DNA of 64,000 nt from JAHEEL01 sp963700375 (GTDB taxonomy: Bacteria > Actinomycetota > Acidimicrobiia > Spongiisociales > UBA5794), in contig CAVOXF010000003.1 in assembly GCA_963700375.1 (NCBI GenBank), forward strand, positions 528,997-592,996, in the 5' to 3' direction. Positions 1 through 8,929 of this stretch are shown in pieces. Both the position numbers and the translations under genes were made by a program. The stretch's first letter is position 1. Every line of letters starts with the position of its first letter. The notes beneath the pieces are model-generated. The model was given only the letters and a program-made list of their open reading frames with translations, had not been told where the DNA came from and did no database searches.

Positions 1-308
1 CCGTCGGACCCGGCGGTCATGTAGCTCTCACGAACAACGTCTTCGGCGGCGAGCCGCAGAATCGCAAGGCGCTGCTCGGTCTCCGTGACCCGGGTCGCGA
101 GGCCGTGGAGGCTCTCTCGAATCTGGATCTCGTCCGCAATCGCGGCTTCATAGCGGATGTCCGTCGCTTCGAGGCTCGCCGATATCTCTCGGTTCCTCAG
201 CCTGGCCGCTTCGAGATCGTCTTGGGTCACCTCGCCCTCATCTGCGGCAAGCACGGGCGCGGCCAGGCCCACCATGAGAATCAGGATGAGGGCGATGCTG
301 CTCTTCAT
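1..308 (-). CDS. secreted coiled-coil protein, C-terminus cut by window edge
   Basis: The partial reading frame begins at an ATG at 308 and runs off the window edge after about 102 residues. It opens with a clear Sec signal peptide (MKSSIALILILMVGLAAPVLA), then a charged helical stretch rich in Glu, Arg and Ala typical of a coiled coil. Its last visible part (RLAAEDVVRESYMTAG) resembles residues around 95-110 of the M23 peptidase at 32772 (ANAQEVVVEAYTNSGAG). This suggests a paralogous cell-wall hydrolase or hydrolase activator, but the catalytic region is not in view. The start overlaps the stop of the upstream metallo-hydrolase gene by 4 bases (ATGA), so translation is probably coupled. Function is inferred from the N-terminus only. 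Confidence 0.6.
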   Translation of the reverse strand, partial: MKSSIALILILMVGLAAPVLAADEGEVTQDDLEAARLRNREISASLEATDIRYEAAIADEIQIRESLHGLATRVTETEQRLAILRLAAEDVVRESYMTAGSD

Positions 309-1090
309 TGTCCCGCGATCAACTCGACCATGTTGGATGGCCCCGGTGCGCCCGCCGAGACCCTCACCTTGTCATCGGCCGAGAGCTTCGCCAGCTGAAC
401 GGTGACCTGATGGACCGCTGCCATCCGGAGGTCCGCCGGGACGAACGCGTAGACCGTATCGACGACATCCGATACGGTCCTGGCTCCCGCCCCGATCGCG
501 TCAAGGATCTCCCGTTCACGGGCTCGGCGGTGCTCGATGTATCCGGCAATCACCGCTCCGGCGTCATCCATCGAGTCTCCGTGGCCCGGTTCGATACGCG
601 CAACACCGAGATCCCGGACGCGGTACAGCGATTCGAGGTATGCGGACGCATCCTCCATCACGACCGTCGATCCTCCCATGATGTGATCCCCGGTGAACAG
701 CCGTTCCGAAAGACGGAAGCACAGGTGGTCTTCAGTGTGACCCGGTGTGCAAACGGCTTCGAGGCTCAGATGTCCCACGCCGACGGTGTCTCCGTCCGAC
801 AGACGAACGTCGGGTTCGAAACCTGGTCCTGGCCGGTTGCCGAGGACCGGAACGTCCAGGCGAGCGGCGAGCATGTTCGAGAGGGGCGCGTGATCGGGGT
901 GGGAGTGGGTGGCGATGACGGCCGTGGCGGTGCGTCTCCCAATGGCATCCAGGATCGCGAGGAGGTGGCTCCTGATGACCGGCCCGGGGTCGAGGACGGC
1001 GACCTCGTCGCGATCGCCGATCAGATACGTGTTCGTACCCGGTCCGGTGTAGATGCCGGGATTGGGTGCCAGCACCCGCTCCACGGTCAC
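305..1090 (-). CDS. MBL-fold metallo-hydrolase
   Basis: A 261-residue metallo-beta-lactamase-fold protein. The zinc-binding motif HSHPDH lies at about residues 62-67, followed by a GHTEDH segment near 117 and TGDH near 134, which supply the remaining metal ligands. The C-terminal about 80 residues look like the winged-helix extension of the LACTB2-like branch, which includes hydrolases and RNA-processing enzymes; the substrate here cannot be told. The start is GTG at 1090, sharing GTGA with the stop of the Nudix gene upstream. It sits third in a tightly overlapping leftward run fxsA - Nudix - MBL - coiled-coil protein, which indicates one transcript. Confidence 0.85.
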   Translation of the reverse strand: MTVERVLAPNPGIYTGPGTNTYLIGDRDEVAVLDPGPVIRSHLLAILDAIGRRTATAVIATHSHPDHAPLSNMLAARLDVPVLGNRPGPGFEPDVRLSDGDTVGVGHLSLEAVCTPGHTEDHLCFRLSERLFTGDHIMGGSTVVMEDASAYLESLYRVRDLGVARIEPGHGDSMDDAGAVIAGYIEHRRAREREILDAIGAGARTVSDVVDTVYAFVPADLRMAAVHQVTVQLAKLSADDKVRVSAGAPGPSNMVELIAGQ

Positions 1091-1884
1091 GCCGACTCGA
1101 CCTCCGGCAGGGTTCCATCCCCTGAACGCGCGATACGCTCAAGGGCGTCGAGGAGCGCAGGGTCGCCCTCCTCTATGGCAGCGTCATCGAACCGGGGATC
1201 CCCTGGCATCAAGACCTCGACCGTCCCGTCGACAACCGACAGGCGAGGCTCGATCGACTCGATCGACGCCTGGCTCGCTATGTCGTCCAGCATCTGCCGC
1301 GTCGAACCGAACGAACCGAGATACTCGAGAATTCTCCTAGTCGGGAATGCGACAGCCCATGTTCCACTGTCGGCGCGCCGGAGTGCGTCGTCCGGCCGGA
1401 TCCACACGGCGTCGACCAACTCGCGCCCGTCAACGATCGGATCGACTCCGCCCGGCGCAACCGCGACGAAGAACCGGGTATCGAAGCGGATCGGGAGGGA
1501 CGTCGGGGTGATCCAGTTCGCGAAGAACCGGAGCGAATCGCCGGCGAGGCGTCGATCATGCTCGAGGGCGGAAGCGAAAACGGCATCGCCGATCGGTCGT
1601 TCCGCGGACACCGCGGCGCCGCTCTCGAGCACCCAGATGCCGGTCTCCTCGACAAGCTCTCGCAGCGCTGCGGCCCGCCACACCAGCAGCCTGGGATCGG
1701 ATGACGAGACCGCCGCGCACGCGGCGACAGACTCGTCCCCTTCGTCGACAGATCCACCCGGAAACACCCAGGCTCCCCCCATGAACCGTGCGGCGGGATT
1801 GCGCTGCACCATGAGAACCTCGACACGACCGGTCGAGTCACGAACGACGCAGATCGAAGCGGCGGGGCGTGGTACCGCGCTCAC
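1087..1884 (-). CDS. Nudix hydrolase with an expanded Nudix box
   Basis: Start chosen at GTG 1884, which overlaps the fxsA stop as GTGA; the frame is open further upstream but there it lies across fxsA. The 265-residue protein has FPGGSVDEGD at about 41-50 and REL.EETG at about 75-82. These are the two halves of a Nudix box separated by roughly 16 extra residues, as in NUDT7/NUDT19-type CoA or NDP-sugar pyrophosphatases. The family hydrolyses nucleoside diphosphate linked compounds using Mg2+ bound by the box glutamates. The exact substrate is unknown. It is co-transcribed with the MBL-fold gene by overlap. Confidence 0.85.
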   Translation of the reverse strand: MSAVPRPAASICVVRDSTGRVEVLMVQRNPAARFMGGAWVFPGGSVDEGDESVAACAAVSSSDPRLLVWRAAALRELVEETGIWVLESGAAVSAERPIGDAVFASALEHDRRLAGDSLRFFANWITPTSLPIRFDTRFFVAVAPGGVDPIVDGRELVDAVWIRPDDALRRADSGTWAVAFPTRRILEYLGSFGSTRQMLDDIASQASIESIEPRLSVVDGTVEVLMPGDPRFDDAAIEEGDPALLDALERIARSGDGTLPEVESA

Positions 1885-2261
1885 CGAACGATGGTCCAGC
1901 GGTTCGCTGATCGGGCGACGAACCACCGTCGGATCGCAGCGCGCACGGCGGGAATCAGGAGCAGAAACCCGGTCGCGTCGGTGAGCAGACCCGGCGTGAG
2001 AAGAAACGCTCCAGAGATCAGAATCATGACCCCGTCGGCAAGCGACGCCGTTGGAACCTCTCCTTGCTGGAACTGCAGCCGGACCGACTGGACGGCGTCC
2101 CGGCCCTGCCGGGCGACGAGCCACGAACCGAAGAACGCTGTGAAGACGACGAGGCCGATCGTCCACCAAACGCCGACCGCCTGACTGAACGCCACGAGGA
2201 TGGCGATCTCCACGACCGGGACCACCACGAAGGCAGCGAACAGGATCCAGCGCCATCTCAT
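1881..2261 (-). CDS. fxsA: FxsA family membrane protein
   Basis: A 126-residue inner-membrane protein with three or four hydrophobic segments (about residues 5-25, 30-48, 75-95 and 97-110) and the family signature LLTPGLLTDATGFLLL near 86-101. FxsA of E. coli is known for relieving F exclusion of phage T7 when overexpressed; its normal job is unknown. It is the first gene of a leftward cluster and its start is only 35 bases from the GTG start of selA on the other strand, so the two genes share a short divergent promoter region. Confidence 0.85.
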   Translation of the reverse strand: MRWRWILFAAFVVVPVVEIAILVAFSQAVGVWWTIGLVVFTAFFGSWLVARQGRDAVQSVRLQFQQGEVPTASLADGVMILISGAFLLTPGLLTDATGFLLLIPAVRAAIRRWFVARSANRWTIVR

Positions 2262-2296
2262 GGAGTCGAGGATACCGGTGCCGGTAGTCTGCCGAC

Positions 2297-3614
2297 GTGG
2301 ACCCGCGCGATCTCCCGTCCGTCGATGCGCTGGCCGGCGACCTCGCCGGTGACTTCGACCTGCCCCGCACGTTGCTCGTCACGGTCGCCAGGCAGGCGCT
2401 CGAGGAGGCTCGCGTTGCGTTGCAGTCGGGATCCCCGGCCGACGCGGCAGCGAGTGCCCGCCGGCGACTCAGGAGTCCTGTCGATGTCGCGTCTGCAAGG
2501 CGTCGTCAATGCAACCGGTGTGCTTCTCCATACCAACCTCGGCCGGGCGCCGACGATCGGCTCGGACGTGCCGGGCTTCAGCAATCTCGAGTTTGATTTG
2601 GAGAGCGGGACGCGGGGCAGTCGCTCCACCTACCTCAATGAATTGATCGCCTCCACCGTCGGAGCGGAAGCCGCTCACGTGGTGAACAACAACGCCGGAA
2701 GCCTGTTCCTCGCGCTCGCCGCACTCGCCGGCCGGGACGGGCGCGTCGCCGTCTCGCGGGGCGAACTGATCGAGATCGGCGGTTCGTTCCGGCTCCCCGA
2801 CCTGATCACCGCAGCGGGGGTCCATCTCGTCGAGGTTGGAACCACCAACCGGACCAGGGCCAGCGACTTCACGAATGCACCGGGGACGATCGAGGCTGTT
2901 CTCAAGGTGCATCCGTCGAACTACCGGGTCGAAGGCTTCACCGAGGAGGTGCCCTTCTCCGACATGTCCTCGATCGCCGACGCACTCGACGCGCCATTCA
3001 TCGCCGATGTCGGGAGCGGACTCCTCGACGCCAACGTTCCGTGGATCCAGGGTGGCCCGCCGCCGTGGCTTGCAGGGGAACCAGGCGTCCGGCAGACGCT
3101 CGAGCAAGGAGCGGACGTGGTCCTCTTCTCCGGCGACAAACTCCTCGGCGGTCCGCAGGCCGGCATCGCCGTGGGCAAGCGGGAGATCATCGAACGCCTC
3201 GCCACGCATCCCGTGGCGAGAGCACTGCGGATCAACAGTCCGACGATCGGGATGCTGACTGCAACCTTCGAGGCGTACGCATCCGGAACGGCCGCAACAC
3301 TCCCCTTCTGGACGATGGCCACGAGGCCGATCGAGACCATCAGCGCCCGCACAGCCCATGTCCTGGAGGCCTCCGGGGCGGCCGGCACGATTGTCGAAGG
3401 GGCATCTCTTCCCGGTGCCGGTTCGGTGCCCGGCCTCACGATCCCGACCCCGGTCCTCCGACTGGATGGGAATGAAGAGCGGGCCTGGCGGACGCTCGCC
3501 GAACACACCCCTCCCGTCGTTGCCGCTCGAAGGGGCGGTGCGACGCTGGTGAACCTGCGGTCCGTTGACCCGGACGAAGACACGGTCGTCGCATCGGCGC
3601 TGGCCGCGATCTGA
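2297..3614 (+). pseudogene. selA: selenocysteine synthase SelA, apparent +1 frameshift
   Basis: SelA converts Ser-tRNA(Sec) to Sec-tRNA(Sec) with selenophosphate. Two frames together give a normal SelA. GTG at 2297 encodes the usual helical N-terminus (about 58 residues to ARRRL near 2470). The conserved core begins in the next frame around 2475 (SMSRLQGVVNATGVLLHTN) and continues to 3614 with the PLP lysine in SGDKLLGG (codon at 3138). Omitting one base near 2471 restores a continuous protein. If the core is translated alone it would start at ATG 2484 (376 residues), lacking the N-terminal domain that contacts tRNA. It is either a real frameshift or a sequence error. The stop overlaps the selB start (TGATG). 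Confidence 0.85.
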
Positions 3615-5422
3615 TGCCGATCATCGGTACGGCCGGCCACGTCGACCACGGCAAGTCCACGCTGGTGGAGGCGCTCACCGGTCGGGATCCCGATCGCTGG
3701 ATCGAGGAGAAGGAACGCGGGCTCACCATCGACCTCGGATTCGCCTGGGCACAATTCGCCGACGAAGCGGTCGGCTTCGTCGATGTCCCCGGCCACGAGC
3801 GATTCATCAAGAACATGCTCGCCGGTGTCGGCGGAATCGATGTCGCACTCTTCGTTGTGGCCGCCGACGAGGGTTGGATGCCGCAGTCGGAGGAGCACCT
3901 CGCGGTGCTCGATCTCCTCGACACCACGTACGGGATCATCGCGCTCACGAGAATCGACCTGGCTGACGACGATCTCATCGAACTCTCGATGCTCGATGTC
4001 GAGGAACACGTCGACGGCACGGTGGCGGAGTCGTGGCCGGTGGTCAGGGTCTCTGCCGTCACCGGTCAGGGCATCGAAGACCTCGTCGCAGCCATCGAGA
4101 ACGCCCTGGCGGCGGCGGGTCCCGCACCGGATGGCGGGAGTCCGCGGATGTGGGTCGATCGCGCGTTTGGAATCGCCGGGGCCGGTGTCGTCGCAACGGG
4201 AACACTGACCGGAGGACCGCTCTCCGTCGGCGATCGACTGCAGTGCTACCCCGGTGGCGAGGTCAGAATCCGGAGCCTGCAGTCCCACGAAATCGATCGA
4301 GAGACCATCGAGCCGGGATCTCGCGCTGCCGCCAATCTCGTCGGCGTAGAGCGGCGAGATCTCGAACGGGGAACGCTCCTTGCGCCCCCGGGCGCGATCG
4401 GGATGTCAAAGCGCTTCCTCGCCAAGTTGGCGTTCCCGCCTCGCTCGGACGGGGAGATCACGGACCGCGGTGCCTATCACGTCCATCTCGGCACCGCGAC
4501 GATCCCGGCGCGACTGCGGGCGGTCACGGACGGACCAGAACCCGCCGTGATCATCACGCCGAGCCAACCCGTGCCCGTGGCCATGGGCGATCGATTCATT
4601 CTGCGAGACACCGGACGCCGAGCGGTCGTCGCCGGAGGCACCGTCTTGGACCCCGCACCGACGCACCGACCGTCCCGGGAGGACATCACCATCCTGTCCG
4701 GTGCAATCACCGGCGGCCCGAATGCGCGGGCCGATGCGCTCGTCGCCACCCACGGCACGATCAGCGTGAACGAGACCGAACAGTCAACCGGAGGTGGTGT
4801 CCCGGCATCGGCCGTCACCGTGGGAGATCGATACCTGGCTCAGAACGTCTTCAGTGAACGGGGACAGGAGTTGGTGGCCGCGGTCGCCGACTATCACGCC
4901 CGGTACCCCCTCCGGCAGGGTCTCCCAAAATCGGAGGCCGCATCGCGCCTTCGAATCGACACGAGCCTGGTGGTGGCGCTCGTCGAAGCCTGCACCGATC
5001 TCATCGAAGACGGCCCCGCGATTCTCCGCCGAGGCTTCTCACCCGAACTCGGCCCAACCGAGGTGGCATCATGGGAGAAGGCACGAGCGGCACTCGCCTC
5101 GGATCTGGCCGTCCCGAGGGCGTCTGAACTCAGCCTCCCGGACGAACTCATGCACGTGCTGATCCGGCGGGGGGATCTCGTACGGATCGATAACGATCTT
5201 GTGCTGCTGCCGGCACAGGTCGACGAGATCGCGGCCGGGATTCAGGCGCTACCGGATGGATTCACGGTTGCGGTGTTCCGCGACCACTTCGGTCTGTCGC
5301 GCAGGCAAGCGGTGCCGCTGCTCGAATGGCTGGACGGTGAGGGATGGACCCGCCGTCGTGGGAACGGGCGTTCGGTCAGTTCGCCGCCCGGAGGCTCTGC
5401 TGGCGACGCTCCGCCTCCGTGA
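3614..5422 (+). CDS. selB: selenocysteine-specific elongation factor SelB
   Basis: SelB carries Sec-tRNA(Sec) to the ribosome at UGA codons marked by a SECIS hairpin. The 602-residue protein has an EF-Tu-like GTPase domain with GHVDHGKS (8-15), DVPGHERF (about 57-64) and TRID as the G4 motif. Two beta-barrel domains follow, then a C-terminal winged-helix region (about 420-600) that reads the mRNA hairpin in the family. It overlaps the selA stop by one base, so the two are translationally coupled. The 3' end overlaps the convergent whiB-like gene by 47 bases. No tRNA-Sec gene or selD was recognised in the window. Confidence 0.93.
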   Translation: MPIIGTAGHVDHGKSTLVEALTGRDPDRWIEEKERGLTIDLGFAWAQFADEAVGFVDVPGHERFIKNMLAGVGGIDVALFVVAADEGWMPQSEEHLAVLDLLDTTYGIIALTRIDLADDDLIELSMLDVEEHVDGTVAESWPVVRVSAVTGQGIEDLVAAIENALAAAGPAPDGGSPRMWVDRAFGIAGAGVVATGTLTGGPLSVGDRLQCYPGGEVRIRSLQSHEIDRETIEPGSRAAANLVGVERRDLERGTLLAPPGAIGMSKRFLAKLAFPPRSDGEITDRGAYHVHLGTATIPARLRAVTDGPEPAVIITPSQPVPVAMGDRFILRDTGRRAVVAGGTVLDPAPTHRPSREDITILSGAITGGPNARADALVATHGTISVNETEQSTGGGVPASAVTVGDRYLAQNVFSERGQELVAAVADYHARYPLRQGLPKSEAASRLRIDTSLVVALVEACTDLIEDGPAILRRGFSPELGPTEVASWEKARAALASDLAVPRASELSLPDELMHVLIRRGDLVRIDNDLVLLPAQVDEIAAGIQALPDGFTVAVFRDHFGLSRRQAVPLLEWLDGEGWTRRRGNGRSVSSPPGGSAGDAPPP

Positions 5423-5633
5423 GGCCACCCCAGATCCCGTATGGCTCCCGGATCGTCAGGGCGTAGTCGAGGCACTCATCGCCCACCGGGCAGATCCGGC
5501 AGATCGACTTCGCTCTGATCTCTCGCCGTTCTCTCTCTTCTTTGCGTTCGGTGACACTCGGGGGGAAGAACAAGTGGGAGTGGCTGCCGCTGCATGATGC
5601 AACCGGCTGCCAGGAACGGTCGAGCGCTATCAC
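5376..5633 (-). CDS. WhiB-family iron-sulfur transcription factor
   Basis: An 85-residue protein from a GTG at 5633; the frame is open further upstream but the family length and the position of the first cysteine fit this start. Cysteines at 14, 45, 48 and 54 give the C-x30-C-x2-C-x5-C pattern that binds a [4Fe-4S] cluster, and GIWGGLTEAERR at about 66-77 is the family turn motif before the basic tail. WhiB proteins bind the principal sigma factor and tune transcription in response to redox state or nitric oxide. They are restricted to Actinomycetota and their phages, which supports the taxonomic call. Confidence 0.92.
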   Translation of the reverse strand: MIALDRSWQPVASCSGSHSHLFFPPSVTERKEERERREIRAKSICRICPVGDECLDYALTIREPYGIWGGLTEAERRQQSLRAAN

Positions 5634-5778
5634 GATATATGCCCTCCACAAGCTCAAGTATCGAAGCCTCGGAGAATGTAGGAACACTCGGCCACCGATG
5701 CCAGGAAAATCCTGGCAATTCAAGAGGGTTTTTCGCGACATTTTTCGCGCTCTTACGCGCGAGTTCGAACGGATCCCA

Positions 5779-7089
5779 TCACTTCGGGGTCGCCGGAGCA
5801 ACATCGAGCACGATCCCGTCGACGCCGGTCACCGCGACGCCGTCGCCCGGTTCGATCCCCGCCTCCCGGTGGGAGCGACCCCTCCAACGCGCCTCGTCAA
5901 CGATCACGATGCCGTCCGGATCGAAGGCCGTCTCCGCGATGCCGGTCTTCCCGATCAGGTTCTCGCGCCCGATGGTGGTGGTTGAGAAGCGGGACCTCAC
6001 GATCGTCGTCAGGGCGACACCGTAGAAGAGCGCCATCCCCGCAACCACGACGAGCACGACCCACCAGGTCGGCGCCATCTGTGGCCGCGCCACGGTGAAG
6101 GTAAGGCCACCGGCGATGAGCGCAACAGTCCCCGCAATGCTTCGCCACCCCAACCGATTCCGCTGGAAGTCCCACGTGTAGAGGAGGAGACCGGCCACGA
6201 CCACGGCGACCGACGGCCACGAGATCGGGAGCGTCGCCATGCCGTAGCCCGCCAGCAGGAATGCAACCACCGAAGCGACGGCGCTCACCCCTGCTCCGGC
6301 GGCGTAGAACTCGAAGGTGGCCGCGGCGATCGCCGCTACGAGGAAGAAGAACGCGGCTTCCGGTTCGGACGCAAGTCGAAGGAAGCGATCCCAGAGATCG
6401 GGCTTCATGAACTGAACCACCCGGGACGGTGTTGCGACCTCCGTCCCGTCCTCCAACGTGACAAGGTCGGCGGTCTCGACCTCGAACGTAGCGTCGCCTC
6501 GTATGATCTCCTCGCCGTCGAGGCCGACGATCAACTGCCCGATCGATGGAACCACGCGGTCGACGAATCCCGGGATCGCGTCCTCGACGACAATGGACTC
6601 CTCGTTCAGGAGTGCAGTCACGGCATTGGATTGGGCGATCCGTTCCTCTTCCGTCTCGCCGGGGAACCGCGCGGGATCAACCGATACGGATCGAGAGTTC
6701 GTCATCACGGTCGGTTTGAGGTAGCCGACCCTCGTTCCAGGGGCCGCCGCTCCCAAGTCCGCCCGATTGAGGAGGCTCGCGACACCGCCGTACGCCACGG
6801 CAGGTCTGGCGCCCACCCAGATGACCACCGGAGCGTTGGCAGCGTCGATCGCGTCGAGCAACGGAGCAAGATCGCCCGAGGCGACCCCCGGTGCATCGAC
6901 CTGCAGGACGTACAGGTGGGCCGGCGTATCCGAGAGCGTCTGCACCGCGAAGTCCAGGAGTCGTTGGTCGAACGCCTTCTTGAGGTCGACCACCACCACC
7001 GGAAGGTCGTCATCCTGGGCAACCGCAGTCCCGGCGCACACAAGGACGACGACACCCAGAAGCAGAGCGGAAAGGAAACGAAGAAGCAC
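5779..7089 (-). CDS. NfeD-like membrane protein with degenerate ClpP-type protease domain
   Basis: A 436-residue protein with a signal peptide (1-24), a ClpP/SppA-like extracytoplasmic domain (about 28-220), four or more membrane helices (about 245-365) and a cytoplasmic OB-fold NfeD domain at the C-terminus (about 380-430). That is the layout of long NfeD (NfeD1b) proteins, which act with stomatin-like partners in membranes. The stretch that normally reads A-S-A-G with the nucleophilic serine reads AVAYGG here, with Tyr at position 100, and no convincing NDA-type segment carrying the lysine is visible. The protease is therefore probably inactive. No stomatin gene is next to it. Confidence 0.8.
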   Translation of the reverse strand: MLLRFLSALLLGVVVLVCAGTAVAQDDDLPVVVVDLKKAFDQRLLDFAVQTLSDTPAHLYVLQVDAPGVASGDLAPLLDAIDAANAPVVIWVGARPAVAYGGVASLLNRADLGAAAPGTRVGYLKPTVMTNSRSVSVDPARFPGETEEERIAQSNAVTALLNEESIVVEDAIPGFVDRVVPSIGQLIVGLDGEEIIRGDATFEVETADLVTLEDGTEVATPSRVVQFMKPDLWDRFLRLASEPEAAFFFLVAAIAAATFEFYAAGAGVSAVASVVAFLLAGYGMATLPISWPSVAVVVAGLLLYTWDFQRNRLGWRSIAGTVALIAGGLTFTVARPQMAPTWWVVLVVVAGMALFYGVALTTIVRSRFSTTTIGRENLIGKTGIAETAFDPDGIVIVDEARWRGRSHREAGIEPGDGVAVTGVDGIVLDVAPATPK

Positions 7090-7129
7090 CCGACGATGTT
7101 ACGGCGGCCCCCAGCCCAAGACACGGGGC

Positions 7130-7205
7130 CGTTTCCCCCCTCAGGCAACTGGCGACTGGCGACCACGGACTCGCAACCGGTGACAGGCGACTGGGGACTA
7201 CTCTC
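7130..7205. repeat. short simple-sequence repeat between genes
   Basis: The spacer between the divergent NfeD-like and receiver genes contains imperfect reiterations of GGCGACTGG and GGTGACAGG (for example ACTGGCGACTGGCGACCA near 7147-7164 and GACAGGCGACTGGGG near 7182-7196). No hairpin or promoter could be fixed with confidence. Similar wordy repeats occur at 33930-34075. Confidence 0.4.
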
Positions 7206-7211
7206 AGGCCC

Positions 7212-7595
7212 ATGTCACGCGTACTCGTCGTCGCCAACGATCCCTGGGTGGTGAGCGAGGTCCATGCCGCCCTCAGCATCGGGTCGACTGAACTGATCAA
7301 CCACGATGATCCTGCCACAGCGGCCGCTGCGGCAATCGAGCATTCAGTCGATGCGGCGGTCGTCGACCTCCAGGTCGCGTCGATGGGCGGAATGGCGATC
7401 ACTCGTTCCATCCGTGACAGCGCTGATCCGGTTCCGGTCGTCTTGCTGCTCGACCGCGAGGCCGACACGTTTCTCGCAGGCCGATCCGGTGCCGATGCCT
7501 GGGTCGTCAAGCCCTTCACGGCCTCGGCCCTACGAACAGCCGTCGCCTCAGTCGCCGAGGTGACGGATTCCGACGACGACGCCGGGGACGCGTGA
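7212..7595 (+). CDS. stand-alone response-regulator receiver domain
   Basis: A 127-residue single receiver domain with no output domain. The phosphoacceptor aspartate is D52 (AVVDLQ) and the conserved lysine is K100 (VVKPF). The acidic pocket is incomplete (N9-D10 instead of two acids) and the usual Thr/Ser switch position reads Asp in LLLDRE (about 81). Phosphorylation may therefore be atypical or absent. No histidine kinase lies beside it; the nearest is at 14269. It could be a protein-protein adaptor. It precedes the CNNM-family gene by 46 bases and may be co-transcribed with it. Confidence 0.75.
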   Translation: MSRVLVVANDPWVVSEVHAALSIGSTELINHDDPATAAAAAIEHSVDAAVVDLQVASMGGMAITRSIRDSADPVPVVLLLDREADTFLAGRSGADAWVVKPFTASALRTAVASVAEVTDSDDDAGDA

Positions 7596-7641
7596 CGGAG
7601 CCTTCCCAACCTCCGAGTACCAGGGCTGACGGGGCGTTCTC

Positions 7642-8889
7642 GTGAGTGGCGAGCAGATCATCTACCTCACGATTCTGGCGGCCTGCACGGTCGCTTCCGG
7701 GTTCTTCTCCGGTTCCGAGACGGCACTTGTCGGGATCTCAAAGGAGCGGGTCCACCAACTCGCGTCTGAGAGCAAGGCCGGCCGCCGGATCGAGCAACTG
7801 ATCTCGGACCCCGAGCGGATGCTGTCGACATTGCTGGTTGCGAACAACGTTGTGAACGTTCTAGCGGCGGCCGTTGCCACGACCCTGTTCATCGGGCTGG
7901 TCGGGGAGCAGTGGGGTCCGTGGCTGGCAACCGCAGCCGTCACGACCGTGATCCTCATCTTTGGAGAGATCACACCGAAGACCCTCGCCAACCGCTACCC
8001 CGAACGATTCGCTCTGGCGGTTGCTCCGGCGATCTGGCAGCTCTCGCGGGTGCTCGCCCCCGTGGCCTCGTTCTTTGGCGCCATCACACGCGGGATCCTG
8101 CGACTCCTCCGTGTCCCGATTAGGGGCGACTCCGATGCGGTGACCGATGCCGACATCCGGGCCCTCGCCGAATTGGGACACCGCGACGGTCACATCGAGA
8201 AGGTCGAGCGGGAGATCATCGATGCCCTATTCGACCTGGCCGACCGACCGATCCGGGATGTGATGACCCCGAGGGTCGACATCGTCTCTCTGACCGATCC
8301 GGTCTCCATGGACGAGATTCGGAGCGCGGTCGCGGCGACCGGCCACTCCCGATTCCCCGTCACCAAGGGCGATCTCGACGATCTGCTCGGGATCCTCTTC
8401 GTCAAGGATCTCCTCCAGCCGACCGCTGATGCGTCGTCAGAGGACATCGTCGGGCTGCTCCGCTACCCGCAGTTCATGCCGGAGACGGCGACCATCCTCG
8501 ACGCCCTCACCGAGATGCGCCAGCGCAAGTTCGCTATTGCGTGCGTCGTCGACGAGCACGGGGGCATCGAGGGGATCGTCACCGCGAAGGATCTGCTGGC
8601 CGAACTCGTCGGGGAGCTCCAGGACGAGTACGACCCCGGCGTCGCGTCCGTCGTCCGGATCGGTCCTCGGCAGTGGGTCGCCGACGGGCGACTACCGATC
8701 GAGGACCTGGCTGCCGAGATCGACCACGAGCTTCCGAGCGGGCCGTACAGCACGGTCGCGGGCTTCTTCATGGCCGTCGCCGGTCATGTTCCCGATGAAG
8801 GCGACTCGATCGTCGTCGACGGAATCCGCCTCGGGGTTCTGGACATGGAACGCAATCGCGTCGACCGAATTGACGTCTCCATCATCTGA
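7642..8889 (+). CDS. CNNM/CorC (HlyC) family transporter or Mg2+ efflux protein
   Basis: A 415-residue protein starting at GTG 7642. It has a DUF21/CNNM membrane domain (about 1-150, with FFSGSETALVGISK near 21-34 and FGEITPKTLANRYPE near 107-121), a pair of CBS domains (about 205-325) and a C-terminal CorC_HlyC domain (about 335-415). CNNM/CorC proteins are linked to Mg2+ export and bind ATP-Mg in the CBS pair. The haemolysin name in older annotations is not supported by any toxin feature. A tRNA-Pro gene follows 40 bases downstream. Confidence 0.88.
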   Translation: MSGEQIIYLTILAACTVASGFFSGSETALVGISKERVHQLASESKAGRRIEQLISDPERMLSTLLVANNVVNVLAAAVATTLFIGLVGEQWGPWLATAAVTTVILIFGEITPKTLANRYPERFALAVAPAIWQLSRVLAPVASFFGAITRGILRLLRVPIRGDSDAVTDADIRALAELGHRDGHIEKVEREIIDALFDLADRPIRDVMTPRVDIVSLTDPVSMDEIRSAVAATGHSRFPVTKGDLDDLLGILFVKDLLQPTADASSEDIVGLLRYPQFMPETATILDALTEMRQRKFAIACVVDEHGGIEGIVTAKDLLAELVGELQDEYDPGVASVVRIGPRQWVADGRLPIEDLAAEIDHELPSGPYSTVAGFFMAVAGHVPDEGDSIVVDGIRLGVLDMERNRVDRIDVSII

Positions 8890-8914
8890 CCGAACGCCAC
8901 AGCAGGAACGGGGG

Positions 8915-8920
8915 TACAAT
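8915..8920 (+). promoter_or_regulatory. -10 box for tRNA-Pro
   Basis: TACAAT ten bases before the tRNA gene, matching the consensus sigma70-type -10 element. The tRNA-Gly gene at 52352 has the same hexamer at about the same distance. Confidence 0.6.
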
Positions 8921-8929
8921 CCCCGTATT

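Noticed and set aside
308..1984. Long open frame on the plus strand across the MBL and Nudix genes
   Set aside because: It is antisense to two well-supported overlapping genes and shows only high-GC shadow composition, with no family similarity.
2469..3506. Long minus-strand open frame over selA
   Set aside because: Codon bias and SelA motifs are on the plus strand; the antisense product has no recognisable domain.
7642..8889. Hemolysin annotation for the CNNM/CorC protein
   Set aside because: The domain set (DUF21, CBS pair, CorC_HlyC) belongs to ion transport; no toxin feature is present.
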